Assembly (NCBI RefSeq): GCF_002875705.1
Contig: NZ_MCZZ01000111.1
Coordinates: 177,835 to 241,834, forward strand
Direction: 5' to 3'
Origin: Vibrio sp. 10N.261.45.E2
Lineage (GTDB): Bacteria; Pseudomonadota; Gammaproteobacteria; Enterobacterales; Vibrionaceae
DNA length: 64,000 bases
Positions 1-8,762 of this stretch are shown piece by piece; positions within the stretch are counted from its first letter, which is position 1, and each line of letters begins with the position of its first letter. Position numbers and translations under genes: made by a program. The notes beneath the pieces were generated by a model. That model did not search any database, had not been told where the DNA came from, and was given only the letters and a program-made list of their open reading frames with translations.

Positions 1-468
1 AACAGAAACAGTGCGCTCATTATGCTCAGGCATATCTATCGTTGTGTCATCTTCGATAGGGTTTTCGATAACTGGTTCAATGGGGTTAACGATACCTGGA
101 GTCGTTGGTAAATCGTTGTCTGGAAGGGCGGGAATAGTTGGAGTAGCTTCGTCATTTGAAGAAGAGCTTGCAGTACCAGAAAGCAACCCTGCAACCAATG
201 CAGCTGAAGCCGCACCAACAGCAGCCCAAGTACCGTTAGACTGTTTCTCGTAAGTTACGTCATCGATTGTGGCTGTCGTGCCTGGAGTTGCATTCGCGTA
301 TTGTTCGTTTAACTTATACTGAACAGAAGCATCAACAGCTTTCATTTGTCCATCAATAAGCTGGAGTGTTTGTTGGTTCGCTAGCTCTACATCAACTTGA
401 GGTGCAGCAGCAAAAGCTGGTGCAACTAACACGCTAGAAATTGAAATGGCTAAGAGTGATGCTTTCAT
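1..468 (-). CDS. Secreted or cell-surface protein, N-terminal part, cut by the window edge
   Basis: The frame is open for 156 codons from an ATG at 468 to the left edge, so the protein continues outside. It starts with a clear Sec signal peptide (MKASL, hydrophobic core, APAFA then A, cleavage near residue 21). A Gln/Asp-rich segment follows, then a short Ala/Gly hydrophobic stretch near residues 85-100 (AAVGAASAALVAGLLSGT), then an acidic proline-rich linker with repeated P-I-E/P-x-x-P pairs. This resembles the start of a surface-anchored or autotransported Vibrio protein, but no catalytic or barrel domain is inside the window and I do not name a family. The upstream region has no strong ribosome binding site, so the start rests mainly on the signal peptide. 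Confidence 0.75.
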   Translation of the reverse strand, partial: MKASLLAISISSVLVAPAFAAAPQVDVELANQQTLQLIDGQMKAVDASVQYKLNEQYANATPGTTATIDDVTYEKQSNGTWAAVGAASAALVAGLLSGTASSSSNDEATPTIPALPDNDLPTTPGIVNPIEPVIENPIEDDTTIDMPEHNERTVSV

Positions 469-580
469 AATGTAGGATCTCGTCGTTTAATTAGGCGTCT
501 TGCTATCAGTGCCTCCTTGGCAAGTACGTCTATTATTTGTGCTGACGAGGTTTTCAACAATATAGCCAGCTAGTGTTGAT

Positions 581-599
581 GTATAAATTTAATTTATAC
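581..599. promoter_or_regulatory. Perfect 19-base AT-rich inverted repeat
   Basis: Arms GTATAAATT and AATTTATAC flank a single T. It lies between the divergent gene ending at the left edge and the DUF5363/yjjV pair, about 113 bases upstream of the first gene. A related TAAATTTAATTT string recurs about 50 bases downstream. It may be a regulator operator or overlap a promoter; no family is assigned. Confidence 0.35.
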
Positions 600-710
600 T
601 TTGCGGTTTTTAGGTTAATTGTTGAGCTTAAATTTAATTTGTATGTGTAGTTTTGATGTCCGGTTTTATGTGTTTTTTTTGTGAGCGTTGAGGCGAGGCT
701 TGAGGTAAGT

Positions 711-866
711 ATGTTGGGTTGGATAAAAGCTTGGATTAAAAGATATGATAAGTGGTGTGAAGAGCTGGGTTTAACACCTGAGAATAAGCGCAGCTGTGTG
801 CCTCATCGTCGTGATCCTCAAGAACAACAAACAGAGAGTGGGGAAGATGACACCAGAGTTCAGTGA
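711..866 (+). CDS. DUF5363 family mini-protein (51 aa)
   Basis: The product is a 51-residue protein with the pattern I know from the short Vibrio DUF5363 family: an amphipathic tryptophan-rich start (MLGWIKAWIKRYDKWCEELG) and then LTPENKRSCVPHRRDP. No function is known to me. I chose the ATG at 711 rather than the in-frame GTG at 681 because a GAGG ribosome binding site sits just before it and the family begins here. Its 3' end overlaps the next gene (yjjV, ATG at 847) by 20 bases in another frame, so the two are probably translationally coupled. The overlap and conserved residues argue against a random ORF. Confidence 0.75.
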   Translation: MLGWIKAWIKRYDKWCEELGLTPENKRSCVPHRRDPQEQQTESGEDDTRVQ

Positions 867-1659
867 TTTTTCGCTATTTGATACTCATTGCCACGCGGAC
901 TTTGACGCCTTTGACAGCGGTATTTCAGTTGAGCAGAGCATTGATGGCTACCTAAAAGACGCGAAACAAGCCCAAGTAGAGAAGTTAATCATTCCTTCTA
1001 TTGACCAAAGTAACTGGAAAAAACTCGATGAAATCGCTCAATCTCATCCCAGTATTTACTATGCATTAGGCTTTCACCCGTACTTTTTAGAGCAAGCTAA
1101 TGACGAGCAATTTTCAGAACTTCGCCAATTACTCTCTGCAAAAAACAGCCAATGTGTCGCGATAGGAGAGTGCGGGCTCGACTTTTTTGTGGACGTTGAA
1201 CGAGAGAAACAAGAGCGCTTTTTTATCCAACAAATGGAGATTGCGAAGGCGTTTGACCTGCCTTTAATCATCCATGAGAGAAAGTCTTACAACCGACTTA
1301 TTGAGCTAATAAAGCAGCACAAGTTCACATTAGGTGGTGTGATTCATGGTTTTTCAGGGAGTGAACAGCAGGCTTTGGCGTGGATTAAGCTCGGTTTCTA
1401 TATTGGTGTCGGTGGAACGATAACTTACCCAAGAGCGCAAAAAACACGCACAACCATCGCAAAATTGCCCCTTGAAAGCTTAGTATTGGAAACCGATGCA
1501 CCAGACATGCCCATGTATGGAAACCAAGGAAATGTTAATCATTCCAAATATTTAGTTACGATCTTAAATGAACTTTTTTTGCTTAGAAAAGAGCCAAAGC
1601 AATCGATTGCAGCGCAAATTTGGCAAAATAGCCATCGCGCATTCGGTATATGTGAATAA
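847..1659 (+). CDS. yjjV: TatD-family metal-dependent hydrolase YjjV
   Basis: The 270-aa protein is a TatD-type amidohydrolase-fold enzyme, a predicted divalent-metal phosphoesterase/DNase of the cytoplasm. Visible metal-ligand motifs are FDTHCH (His14, His16), AIGECGLDFF (Glu), LIIHER (His), GVIHGFSGS (His) and LETDAPDMP (Asp). The stretch IGVGGTITYPRAQKTR is very close to E. coli YjjV, which also sits near deoC. The start was moved from an upstream in-frame ATG (796) to 847, because GTGGGGAAG precedes it and homologues begin there. It overlaps the DUF5363 gene. YjjV itself is poorly characterised; the nuclease role is inferred from TatD relatives. Confidence 0.92.
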   Translation: MTPEFSDFSLFDTHCHADFDAFDSGISVEQSIDGYLKDAKQAQVEKLIIPSIDQSNWKKLDEIAQSHPSIYYALGFHPYFLEQANDEQFSELRQLLSAKNSQCVAIGECGLDFFVDVEREKQERFFIQQMEIAKAFDLPLIIHERKSYNRLIELIKQHKFTLGGVIHGFSGSEQQALAWIKLGFYIGVGGTITYPRAQKTRTTIAKLPLESLVLETDAPDMPMYGNQGNVNHSKYLVTILNELFLLRKEPKQSIAAQIWQNSHRAFGICE

Positions 1660-1700
1660 AATCGAAGGTTTTTGTTTATCGTTTGCGTAAATTGCACTGG

Positions 1701-1805
1701 GCTTGTGATTTGGCTCACATTTGCGTGTGAATGGTACATGAATCTTCTACGAAAGTGTGAGGACGGCATTACTTTATTAGTGGTCGCATGAGTATAATTG
1801 CCCCC
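1701..1805 (+). promoter_or_regulatory. nupC promoter with CRP sites in CytR-type layout
   Basis: A perfect CRP core (TGTGA-N6-TCACA) occupies 1704-1719. A second, left-half-only match (TGTGA at 1756-1760) lies 52 bases downstream. A TATAAT box is at 1793-1798, predicting a start near 1805. The CRP centres then fall at about -93.5 and -41.5, the spacing known for E. coli deoP2, udp and nupG, where CytR binds between two CRP dimers. TTGCG/TTGCA repeats at 1682-1694 could be CytR half-sites. The -35 is weak, as expected for an activator-dependent promoter. Confidence 0.65.
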
Positions 1806-1863
1806 GCTTTATAGCCCCATTTTGTAACACGCCAATAAATAACTAATAAGGAAGTCATAAACT

Positions 1864-3126
1864 ATGAGCCTGTTTATGAGCCTAGTCGGAATGGTTGCAC
1901 TGATCGCAATCGCAGTACTACTATCTGACAACCGCAAAGCTATTAATCTAAGAACAGTGGGTGGCGCTTTCGCTATCCAATTCGCACTTGGTGCATTCGT
2001 ACTTTACATCCCTTGGGGGCGTGATCTACTTGCAGGTTTCTCTGCTGGTGTAGCAAACGTGATCGACTACGGTAAAGACGGTACTGGTTTCCTATTCGGC
2101 AGCCTAGTTAACTTCTCAGTTGACGGTATCGGTTTCATCTTTGCTTTCCAAGTACTACCAACTCTGATTTTCTTCTCTGCTCTTATCTCTGTACTTTACT
2201 ACATTGGTGTTATGCAAATTGTAATCAAAGTTCTTGGTGGTGGTCTTCAGAAAGCTCTAGGTACTTCTCGCGCCGAGTCTATGTCTGCAGCAGCAAACAT
2301 CTTCGTTGGTCAAACTGAAGCACCTCTAGTTGTTCGTCCATTTGTTCCTAAAATGACTAACTCTGAACTATTCGCAGTAATGTGTGGTGGTTTGGCTTCT
2401 GTAGCTGGTGGTGTACTAGCAGGTTACGCATCTATGGGTGTACCTCTAGAGTACCTAGTTGCAGCGTCATTCATGGCAGCACCTGGTGGTCTACTATTCG
2501 CTAAAATCATCAAGCCTGAAACAGATACGCCAGACGACAACATCGCTGACGAAATGGACGGTGGCGATGACAAACCAGCTAACGTTATCGACGCAGCAGC
2601 AGGTGGCGCATCAGTTGGTCTACAACTAGCACTTAACGTTGGTGCAATGCTACTAGCATTCATCGGTCTAATTGCTCTAATCAACGGTATCCTAGGTGGC
2701 ATCGGTGGTTGGGTTGGTATGGAAAACCTAACTCTAGAATTGCTTCTAGGTTGGATCTTCGCACCGCTAGCATTCATCATTGGTGTTCCATGGGAAGAAG
2801 CAACTATCGCTGGTTCTTTCATTGGTCAGAAGACAGTTGTTAACGAATTCGTTGCATACCTAAACTTCGTACCATACGTTGGTGAAAACGCTCAAGTTGT
2901 TGCAGCAACTGGTCAAGTGATGTCTGAGAAGACTCAAGCTATCATCGCATTCGCACTATGTGGTTTCGCAAACCTTTCTTCTATTGCGATTCTTCTAGGT
3001 GGTCTAGGTGGTATTGCACCAAGCCGTCGCCACGACATCGCACGTATGGGTGTTAAAGCGGTAATTGCTGGTACTCTATCTAACCTGATGGCAGCAACAA
3101 TTGCTGGCTTCTTCCTATCTTTCTAA
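1864..3126 (+). CDS. nupC: Concentrative nucleoside transporter NupC (CNT family)
   Basis: The 420-aa polytopic inner-membrane protein imports nucleosides using an ion gradient. It appears to be the orthologue of the structurally solved V. cholerae CNT. The signature GQTEAP is at residues 149-154, the motif that contacts the nucleoside base, and VVNEFVAYLNF follows in the C-terminal half, with many hydrophobic helices between. AAGGAAG precedes the ATG. It lies upstream of deoCABD in the same direction but has its own terminator, so it is a separate transcription unit in the same pathway: import here, phosphorolysis by DeoA/DeoD. The coding sequence strongly favours a small set of codons, suggesting high expression. 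Confidence 0.96.
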   Translation: MSLFMSLVGMVALIAIAVLLSDNRKAINLRTVGGAFAIQFALGAFVLYIPWGRDLLAGFSAGVANVIDYGKDGTGFLFGSLVNFSVDGIGFIFAFQVLPTLIFFSALISVLYYIGVMQIVIKVLGGGLQKALGTSRAESMSAAANIFVGQTEAPLVVRPFVPKMTNSELFAVMCGGLASVAGGVLAGYASMGVPLEYLVAASFMAAPGGLLFAKIIKPETDTPDDNIADEMDGGDDKPANVIDAAAGGASVGLQLALNVGAMLLAFIGLIALINGILGGIGGWVGMENLTLELLLGWIFAPLAFIIGVPWEEATIAGSFIGQKTVVNEFVAYLNFVPYVGENAQVVAATGQVMSEKTQAIIAFALCGFANLSSIAILLGGLGGIAPSRRHDIARMGVKAVIAGTLSNLMAATIAGFFLSF

Positions 3127-3164
3127 TTAAGTAGATTTAGATATATAGACGCCATAATAATATC

Positions 3165-3198
3165 GCCCCGTAGCAAGAAATTGCTGCGGGGCTTTTTT
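3165..3198 (+). terminator. Intrinsic terminator of nupC
   Basis: A 12-bp GC-rich stem (GCCCCGTAGCAA against TTGCTGCGGGGC, one G-U pair) with a GAAA loop is followed by six T residues. Confidence 0.95.
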
Positions 3199-3648
3199 GT
3201 TTTTAGGCCTAGTGATTCTTTGGCTCGAGCATAAGTATCAGCTTGAAGTCGGTAATGGGGCTAGAATGTTTTTTTGAGATACAAACCGTTTGCGTTCTAA
3301 GGAGCACTACAATTTATTGATGGATACCTATAATGTATAAGCTAAAGGGATAGGATGTCTCTGTTGGCAAGAAAGTAACCTCGAAACCAACTCGAACGTT
3401 ATTCTTCTGGGATTAAGCCAAAATTAGCGATACGCTATAGATGTTAGACACAACATGACTGATTTGTTGTGCCATAGACCAAACTGGTACTGTGCGGTGA
3501 CAAGGATTGCAATTGGTAGCGAAAGTTATCAAGTCTTCAGGGAACCAAGTCCGTTCATTTGTGACTACTGAGCATTACTAAAATATCCATCTATACTGGA
3601 TGGAGGGCGAAGTAGTTAACTATTTGAATATATTGATCGGAGATAGAA
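3199..3648 (+). promoter_or_regulatory. Long non-coding region ahead of deoC
   Basis: About 450 bases without a supportable gene. A TATAAT at 3329-3334 and a TATACT at 3592-3597 are candidate -10 boxes. A hairpin lies at 3449-3471 (CACAACA against TGTTGTG, nine-base loop), a small palindrome TAGCG-ATA-CGCTA at 3425-3437, and a 6-bp inverted repeat TCCATC/GATGGA at 3586-3604 surrounding the second -10. A good CRP left half (TTTGTGA) is at 3558-3564 without a matching right half. The region probably carries the deo promoters and CRP/CytR control. If transcription starts at the first box, the deoC leader is about 300 bases. Confidence 0.4.
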
Positions 3649-4425
3649 ATGAGCGATTTAAAAGCAGCAGCTCTACGTGCACTTAAACTTATGGACCTAA
3701 CTACGTTAAATGACGACGACACTACTGAAAAAGTAGTGGCACTTTGTCATGACGCGAAGACTGCAGTAGGCAACACCGCTGCAATCTGTATTTACCCTCG
3801 CTTTATCCCAGCAGCTAAGAAAGCGTTGCGTGAGCAAGGTACTCCAGAAGTACGCATTGCGACTGTAACTAACTTCCCTCATGGTAATGACGACATCGAA
3901 ATTGCGGTTGCAGAAACAAAAGCAGCAGTAGCGTACGGCGCAGATGAAGTTGACGTAGTATTCCCATACCGCGCTCTAATCGCTGGCAACGAAGAAGTTG
4001 GCTTTGAGCTAGTTAAACAGTGTAAAGCAGCTTGTGGTGATATCACGCTTAAAGTGATCATCGAAACAGGTGAGCTTAAAGAAGAAGCACTGATCAAGAA
4101 AGCTTCTCAAATCTGTATCGAAGCGGGTGCAGATTTCATCAAAACTTCAACAGGTAAAGTGCCAGTAAACGCGACTCCAGAGTACGCACGCATGATGCTT
4201 GAAGTTATTCGTGACATGGGCGTTGCTAAAACAGTTGGTTTCAAACCAGCTGGTGGCGTACGTACTGCTGAAGATGCAGCACTGTACCTAGCAATGGCTG
4301 ATGAGCTACTAGGCGCTGAGTGGGCAGACAACATGCACTACCGTTTTGGTGCTTCAAGCCTATTAACTAACCTTCTTAATACATTAGAAGTGACAGACCA
4401 AACTGCTGATCCAGCAGCATACTAA
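3649..4425 (+). CDS. deoC: Deoxyribose-phosphate aldolase DeoC
   Basis: The 258-aa class I aldolase cleaves 2-deoxyribose-5-phosphate to glyceraldehyde-3-phosphate and acetaldehyde, the last step of deoxynucleoside breakdown. The Schiff-base lysine is Lys165 in FIKTSTGKV, the proton-relay lysine is Lys199 in [10 protein letters not shown], and the catalytic aspartate is Asp102 in GADEVDVVF. The length matches E. coli DeoC (259 aa). A GGAG ribosome binding site precedes the ATG. It is the first gene of deoC-deoA-deoB-deoD; 110 bases separate it from deoA. Confidence 0.97.
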   Translation: MSDLKAAALRALKLMDLTTLNDDDTTEKVVALCHDAKTAVGNTAAICIYPRFIPAAKKALREQGTPEVRIATVTNFPHGNDDIEIAVAETKAAVAYGADEVDVVFPYRALIAGNEEVGFELVKQCKAACGDITLKVIIETGELKEEALIKKASQICIEAGADFIKTSTGKVPVNATPEYARMMLEVIRDMGVAKTVGFKPAGGVRTAEDAALYLAMADELLGAEWADNMHYRFGASSLLTNLLNTLEVTDQTADPAAY

Positions 4426-4535
4426 TATCCCAATCGGGTGTAACAAGATTTAGTCTGTTTGATGGAGTGGCATTAAGTCACTCCATATTACCTCTTTCCC
4501 TACAAACCATACTCACTAGAGTTTGGGAGGCACTA

Positions 4536-5864
4536 ATGTATCTACCTCAAGAAATTATTCGCAGAAAACGTGATAACGAAGTACTGACCACCGAAGAAAT
4601 TAACTTCTTCATTCAAGGCGTGGCTAAAAACACGGTTTCTGAAGGCCAAATTGCAGCATTTGCAATGGCTATCTTTTTTAATGAAATGACAATGCCAGAG
4701 CGTATCGCACTAACGTGTGCAATGCGTGACTCAGGCATGGTGATTGACTGGAGCCACATGAACTTTGATGGCCCAATCGTTGATAAACACTCGACTGGTG
4801 GTGTTGGTGACGTAACTTCTCTGATGCTTGGCCCTATGGTGGCAGCATGTGGCGGTTTCGTTCCAATGATCTCTGGTCGTGGCTTAGGTCATACCGGTGG
4901 TACGCTAGATAAGCTGGAATCTATCCCTGGTTACAACATTACACCAACCAACGATGTGTTCGGTGAAGTAACTAAAGATGCTGGTGTTGCGATCATCGGT
5001 CAAACAGGCGATTTAGCTCCGGCTGATAAGCGTGTTTACGCGACTCGTGATATCACAGCGACAGTAGACAACATCTCGCTAATCACAGCTTCAATCCTAT
5101 CTAAGAAACTGGCTGCTGGCCTTGATTCTCTAGTGATGGATGTCAAAGTAGGTTCAGGCGCATTCATGCCGACTTACGAAGCCTCTGAAGAGCTAGCGAA
5201 ATCTATCGTTGCTGTAGCAAACGGTGCAGGTACTAAGACAACAGCAATCCTAACGGACATGAACCAAGTTCTGGCTTCTTCAGCGGGTAACGCAGTAGAA
5301 GTTCGTGAAGCGGTTCAGTTCCTAACGGGTGAATACCGTAACCCACGTTTGTTAGAGATCACTCTAGCATCGTGTGCTGAAATGTTGGTGTTGGGTAACC
5401 TGGCTAAAGATTCAGATGAAGCGCGTGAAAAACTGATGGCTGTACTGGATAACGGTAAAGCAGCAGAGTGCTTCGGTAAAATGGTAGCGGGCCTTGGTGG
5501 CCCAGCAGACTTCGTAACGAACTACGATAACTACCTAGAAAAAGCAGAAATTGTTAAGCCAGTGTACGCGCTAGAAAGCGGTGTGGTATCAGCAATGGAT
5601 ACTCGTGCAATTGGTATGGCTGTGGTTGGCATGGGCGGTGGTCGCCGCGTAGCAACTGACAGCATTGATTACGCAGTCGGTTTTGATCACTTCATTCGCC
5701 TTGGCGAAGTGGCAAATGAAGAGAAACCATTAGCAATGATTCATGCTCGCAACGAACAACAGTGGCAAGAAGCTGCAACAGCATTACAAAATGCAATCAC
5801 TGTGGGCGGAGAATATACAGCAACGCCAGACGTTTACCGTCAGATTCGTTCTGAAGACGTGTAA
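4536..5864 (+). CDS. deoA: Thymidine phosphorylase DeoA
   Basis: The 442-aa enzyme phosphorolyses thymidine to thymine and deoxyribose-1-phosphate, feeding DeoB and DeoC. The family phosphate-binding motif KHSTGGVGD and the [16 protein letters not shown] segment are intact, and length fits E. coli DeoA (440 aa). The frame is open upstream to 4467, but I start at the ATG at 4536 because GGGAGG lies just upstream and [13 protein letters not shown] is the normal family beginning. It is the second gene of the deo operon, followed by a strong hairpin and then deoB. Confidence 0.97.
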   Translation: MYLPQEIIRRKRDNEVLTTEEINFFIQGVAKNTVSEGQIAAFAMAIFFNEMTMPERIALTCAMRDSGMVIDWSHMNFDGPIVDKHSTGGVGDVTSLMLGPMVAACGGFVPMISGRGLGHTGGTLDKLESIPGYNITPTNDVFGEVTKDAGVAIIGQTGDLAPADKRVYATRDITATVDNISLITASILSKKLAAGLDSLVMDVKVGSGAFMPTYEASEELAKSIVAVANGAGTKTTAILTDMNQVLASSAGNAVEVREAVQFLTGEYRNPRLLEITLASCAEMLVLGNLAKDSDEAREKLMAVLDNGKAAECFGKMVAGLGGPADFVTNYDNYLEKAEIVKPVYALESGVVSAMDTRAIGMAVVGMGGGRRVATDSIDYAVGFDHFIRLGEVANEEKPLAMIHARNEQQWQEAATALQNAITVGGEYTATPDVYRQIRSEDV

Positions 5865-5872
5865 ATAACAGG

Positions 5873-5899
5873 TATCGGCATACCTAGTGTATGCCGATA
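5873..5899 (+). promoter_or_regulatory. Perfect 11-bp hairpin between deoA and deoB
   Basis: TATCGGCATAC and GTATGCCGATA pair exactly around a CTAGT loop. No T-run follows, so this is unlikely to be a terminator. In the deo transcript it could mark an RNase processing site or protect an RNA end. Confidence 0.7.
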
Positions 5900-5940
5900 A
5901 ACAGAGTTCTGGTGCAAAGAGCAATAAGTTGGTGAAGAAA

Positions 5941-7161
5941 ATGAAAAGAGCATTTATTTTAGTTTTAGATTCATTCGGTATCGGTGAAACAGCGGATGCG
6001 GACAAATTCGGTGATGTAGGTTCTGACACTATGGGTCACATCGCAGATCATTGTGACCAAGGTCTTGCAGACAATGCAGATCGTCAAGGCCCACTGAAGC
6101 TGCCAAACCTGTCTAAGCTAGGTCTAGCTATGGCTCACAAAGAGTCTACAGGTCGTTTTGCTCCTGGTATGGATGCAGACGCTGAAATCATTGGCGCTTA
6201 CGGTCACGCTGCTGAACTGTCTTCTGGTAAAGACACACCATCAGGTCACTGGGAAATCGCAGGTGTTCCTGTACTGTTTGACTGGGGCTACTTCACCGAC
6301 AAAGAGAACAGCTTCCCTAAAGAGCTGACTGACCGCATTCTTGAGCGTGCTGGTCTTTCTGGTTTCTTGGGTAACTGCCACTCATCGGGCACTGAAATCC
6401 TAGACAACCTAGGTGAAGAGCACATGAAGACTGGCCTACCAATCTTCTATACTTCTGCAGATTCTGTTTTCCAGATCGCTTGTCACGAAGAGACATTCGG
6501 CCTACAAAACCTATTAGACCTTTGTCAGATTGCTCGTGAAGAGCTAGAAGACTACAACATTGGTCGCGTTATCGCGCGCCCGTTCGTTGGCCCAGGTAAA
6601 GGTCAATTTGAGCGTACTGGTAACCGTCGTGATCTTTCTGTTGAGCCACCAGCGGCAACTATCCTACAGAAACTTGCTGATGAGAAGGGCGGTAACGTTC
6701 ACTCTATCGGTAAGATCTCTGATATCTACGCAGGTTGTGGTATCACTCAGAAAACCAAAGCAACAGGTATCCCTGCGCTATTTGAAGCGACTAAAGAAGC
6801 GATCAATGAAGCGGGCGACAACACTATCGTGTTCACTAACTTCGTAGACTTCGACTCAGCTTACGGTCACCGCCGTGATGTTGCGGGTTACGCAGCGGCA
6901 CTTGAGTACTTCGATGGTCGCATCAATGAAATCATCGATATGATGAAAGAAGATGATGTGCTTATCCTAACGGCTGACCACGGTTGCGACCCAACATGGC
7001 CAGGTACAGATCATACTCGTGAGCACATCCCTGTGATTGTTTACGGCCAGAAGGTCCCAGCCGGTTCTCTAGGCCGTCGTGATACGTTTGCAGATATCGG
7101 CCAAAGCTTGGCGTCATACTTTGGTACATCGCCAATGGGACACGGTACAAGCTTCCTATAA
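5941..7161 (+). CDS. deoB: Phosphopentomutase DeoB
   Basis: The 406-aa alkaline-phosphatase-superfamily mutase converts (deoxy)ribose-1-phosphate to the 5-phosphate, linking the phosphorylases DeoA and DeoD to DeoC. Metal-site motifs are visible at the N-terminus ([14 protein letters not shown]) and C-terminus ([20 protein letters not shown]), with KDTPSGHWE between. I start at the ATG at 5941 ([11 protein letters not shown]); the longer frame from 5887 begins inside the intergenic hairpin and adds residues not expected in the family. E. coli DeoB is 407 aa. A strong terminator follows, before deoD. Confidence 0.97.
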   Translation: MKRAFILVLDSFGIGETADADKFGDVGSDTMGHIADHCDQGLADNADRQGPLKLPNLSKLGLAMAHKESTGRFAPGMDADAEIIGAYGHAAELSSGKDTPSGHWEIAGVPVLFDWGYFTDKENSFPKELTDRILERAGLSGFLGNCHSSGTEILDNLGEEHMKTGLPIFYTSADSVFQIACHEETFGLQNLLDLCQIAREELEDYNIGRVIARPFVGPGKGQFERTGNRRDLSVEPPAATILQKLADEKGGNVHSIGKISDIYAGCGITQKTKATGIPALFEATKEAINEAGDNTIVFTNFVDFDSAYGHRRDVAGYAAALEYFDGRINEIIDMMKEDDVLILTADHGCDPTWPGTDHTREHIPVIVYGQKVPAGSLGRRDTFADIGQSLASYFGTSPMGHGTSFL

Positions 7162-7170
7162 TAGTTAACT

Positions 7171-7201
7171 AAGAGAGAGGGAAACCTCTCTCTTCTTTTT
7201 T
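7171..7201 (+). terminator. Intrinsic terminator between deoB and deoD
   Basis: A 10-bp stem (AAGAGAGAGG against CCTCTCTCTT) is closed by a GAAA tetraloop and followed by CTTTTTT. It lies inside the deo gene series, so deoD may receive only read-through or have its own start. Confidence 0.85.
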
Positions 7202-7225
7202 GTTTTGAGATTAAGGATATTTTCA

Positions 7226-7945
7226 ATGGCTACTCCACATATTAATGCTGAAATGGGTGATTTCGCTGACGTAGTTCTCATGCCAGGTGACCCGCTACGT
7301 GCTAAATACATCGCTGAAACCTTCTTAGAAGAAGTGGTTCAAGTGTGCGACGTTCGTAACATGTTTGGTTACACCGGTACTTACAAAGGTCGTAAGGTTT
7401 CGGTAATGGGACATGGTATGGGCATTCCATCTTGTTCTATTTATGCGACTGAGCTGATCAAAGACTTTGGTGTGAAAAAGATCATTCGTGTTGGTAGTTG
7501 TGGTGCAGTGAGCGAAGATATCAAAGTGCGCGATGTGGTTATTGGCATGGGCGCATGTACCGACTCTAAAGTGAACCGTATTCGCTTTAAAGGTCACGAC
7601 TTCGCAGCTATCGCAGACTACAAAATGGTACGTGCGGCAGAAGATGCAGCCAAAGCTCGCGGTGTTGATGTAAAAGTCGGTAACCTATTCTCTGCTGAGC
7701 TGTTCTATACGCCAGATCCAGAGATGTTCGAAGTGATGGACAAGTACGGCATTGTTGGCGTAGAGATGGAAGCGGCAGGCATCTATGGTGTATGTGCTGA
7801 ATACGGCGCAAAAGCTCTAACGATTTGTACTGTTTCTGATCACATCAAAACGGGTGAGCAAACCACATCAGATGAACGTCAAACGACTTTCAATGACATG
7901 ATGGTTATCGCACTAGATTCAGTGCTTCTTGGTGACCAAGAATAA
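7226..7945 (+). CDS. deoD: Purine-nucleoside phosphorylase DeoD
   Basis: The 239-aa enzyme is the hexameric bacterial type that phosphorolyses purine (deoxy)nucleosides to base and (deoxy)ribose-1-phosphate. Characteristic segments are [13 protein letters not shown] near the start, RVGSCGAV (phosphate and base binding) and [10 protein letters not shown] (ribose binding). The length equals E. coli DeoD. The ATG at 7226 is preceded by AAGGA; the frame extends upstream to 7205 but with no ribosome binding site. It is the last deo gene and ends before a bidirectional terminator shared with the convergent ytjB. Confidence 0.97.
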   Translation: MATPHINAEMGDFADVVLMPGDPLRAKYIAETFLEEVVQVCDVRNMFGYTGTYKGRKVSVMGHGMGIPSCSIYATELIKDFGVKKIIRVGSCGAVSEDIKVRDVVIGMGACTDSKVNRIRFKGHDFAAIADYKMVRAAEDAAKARGVDVKVGNLFSAELFYTPDPEMFEVMDKYGIVGVEMEAAGIYGVCAEYGAKALTICTVSDHIKTGEQTTSDERQTTFNDMMVIALDSVLLGDQE

Positions 7946-7982
7946 TATTAAATTGTCTTAGCTTGATAAGTTAACAGATAAC

Positions 7983-8019
7983 AAAAAGCCCCGTTGCTGC
8001 CTGAGCATCGGGGCTTTTT
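7983..8019. terminator. Bidirectional terminator between deoD and ytjB
   Basis: AAAAAGCCCCG pairs with CGGGGCTTTTT. The A-run and T-run give a U-tract on both strands, serving two convergent genes. Confidence 0.93.
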
Positions 8020-8041
8020 ATTGTATTTCTGAATTAGCTCA

Positions 8042-8653
8042 TTATGAGCTTACATTTTTCAACAGTAAGTTCTCACCAGACTTGGTTGGTCTTCTGCGGA
8101 TCAGCATGATGAACAACACGCCACTCACAAACCCCATCAACACCATACCAATCATGTAGCGATCACTTTTGCGGTAGTGGTGATCAGAAATCGCCGTCAT
8201 TTTACCGGTTTCAAAAGTCACTCGAATAAAACCAATGATCGTTTTCTCTGGTGAATAAATCGGTTCAACCAATTGTTGTCTGCCGATACTTGCTGTTGAA
8301 AGTGGTGTATCTAAGCCAAGAACCTCGCGTACCGAAAGGGCTTTTTCACTCGAAGCCAGTCGAATACCCTCTGCATCATAGATGGTGGTATCGAACACCA
8401 GTCGATCTTGAGATAGCTGATTAGTGAGATCAAGCAGTCGTTCTTGGTCTTGTTGCGTGATCATCTTGCTGGCTGAAAGTGATGCCTGAGAGATAAGCAG
8501 CTTGGTAAGAGTTTCCAGCTGTTTCGCTTGGATCTTCTCGTTACCTTTACTGATCACGACTGTATTTTTAATCGTTACAACGAACATGGTAGCCAACAAA
8601 ATGAGGGCTAGCATTCGTAAAGCGTTACGTATTGAGAACAATGATTCATTCAT
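8042..8653 (-). CDS. ytjB: Inner-membrane protein YtjB (Smp/AhpA type)
   Basis: The 203-aa protein has an N-terminal transmembrane helix (residues about 12-30), a periplasmic domain of about 135 residues and a second helix near residues 165-183 followed by a basic tail (RRRPTK). This topology, and the divergent position next to serB, match YtjB (formerly Smp) of E. coli, where the smp-serB-radA order also occurs. The function is poorly defined: a small membrane protein, reported as AhpA in V. cholerae-type literature as I recall. No enzymatic motif is visible. The gene is divergent from serB, with 109 bases between the starts. Confidence 0.85.
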   Translation of the reverse strand: MNESLFSIRNALRMLALILLATMFVVTIKNTVVISKGNEKIQAKQLETLTKLLISQASLSASKMITQQDQERLLDLTNQLSQDRLVFDTTIYDAEGIRLASSEKALSVREVLGLDTPLSTASIGRQQLVEPIYSPEKTIIGFIRVTFETGKMTAISDHHYRKSDRYMIGMVLMGFVSGVLFIMLIRRRPTKSGENLLLKNVSS

Positions 8654-8762
8654 GTTTCACGAAGCCTGAAATAAACAAATGTTATGATTAAGACATATTG
8701 AGACTTGCGTTTTCAAATTGCAATAGGTTAACGTTTAGCATAGTTAATTAGGAATCATACAC

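Noticed and set aside
1726..1741. Third CRP site in the nupC promoter
   Set aside because: Only the TGTGA left half matches; the right half is CATGA, and the place overlaps the presumed CytR zone.
2424..2822. 132-codon minus-strand ORF inside nupC
   Set aside because: An antisense shadow caused by the strong codon bias of nupC.
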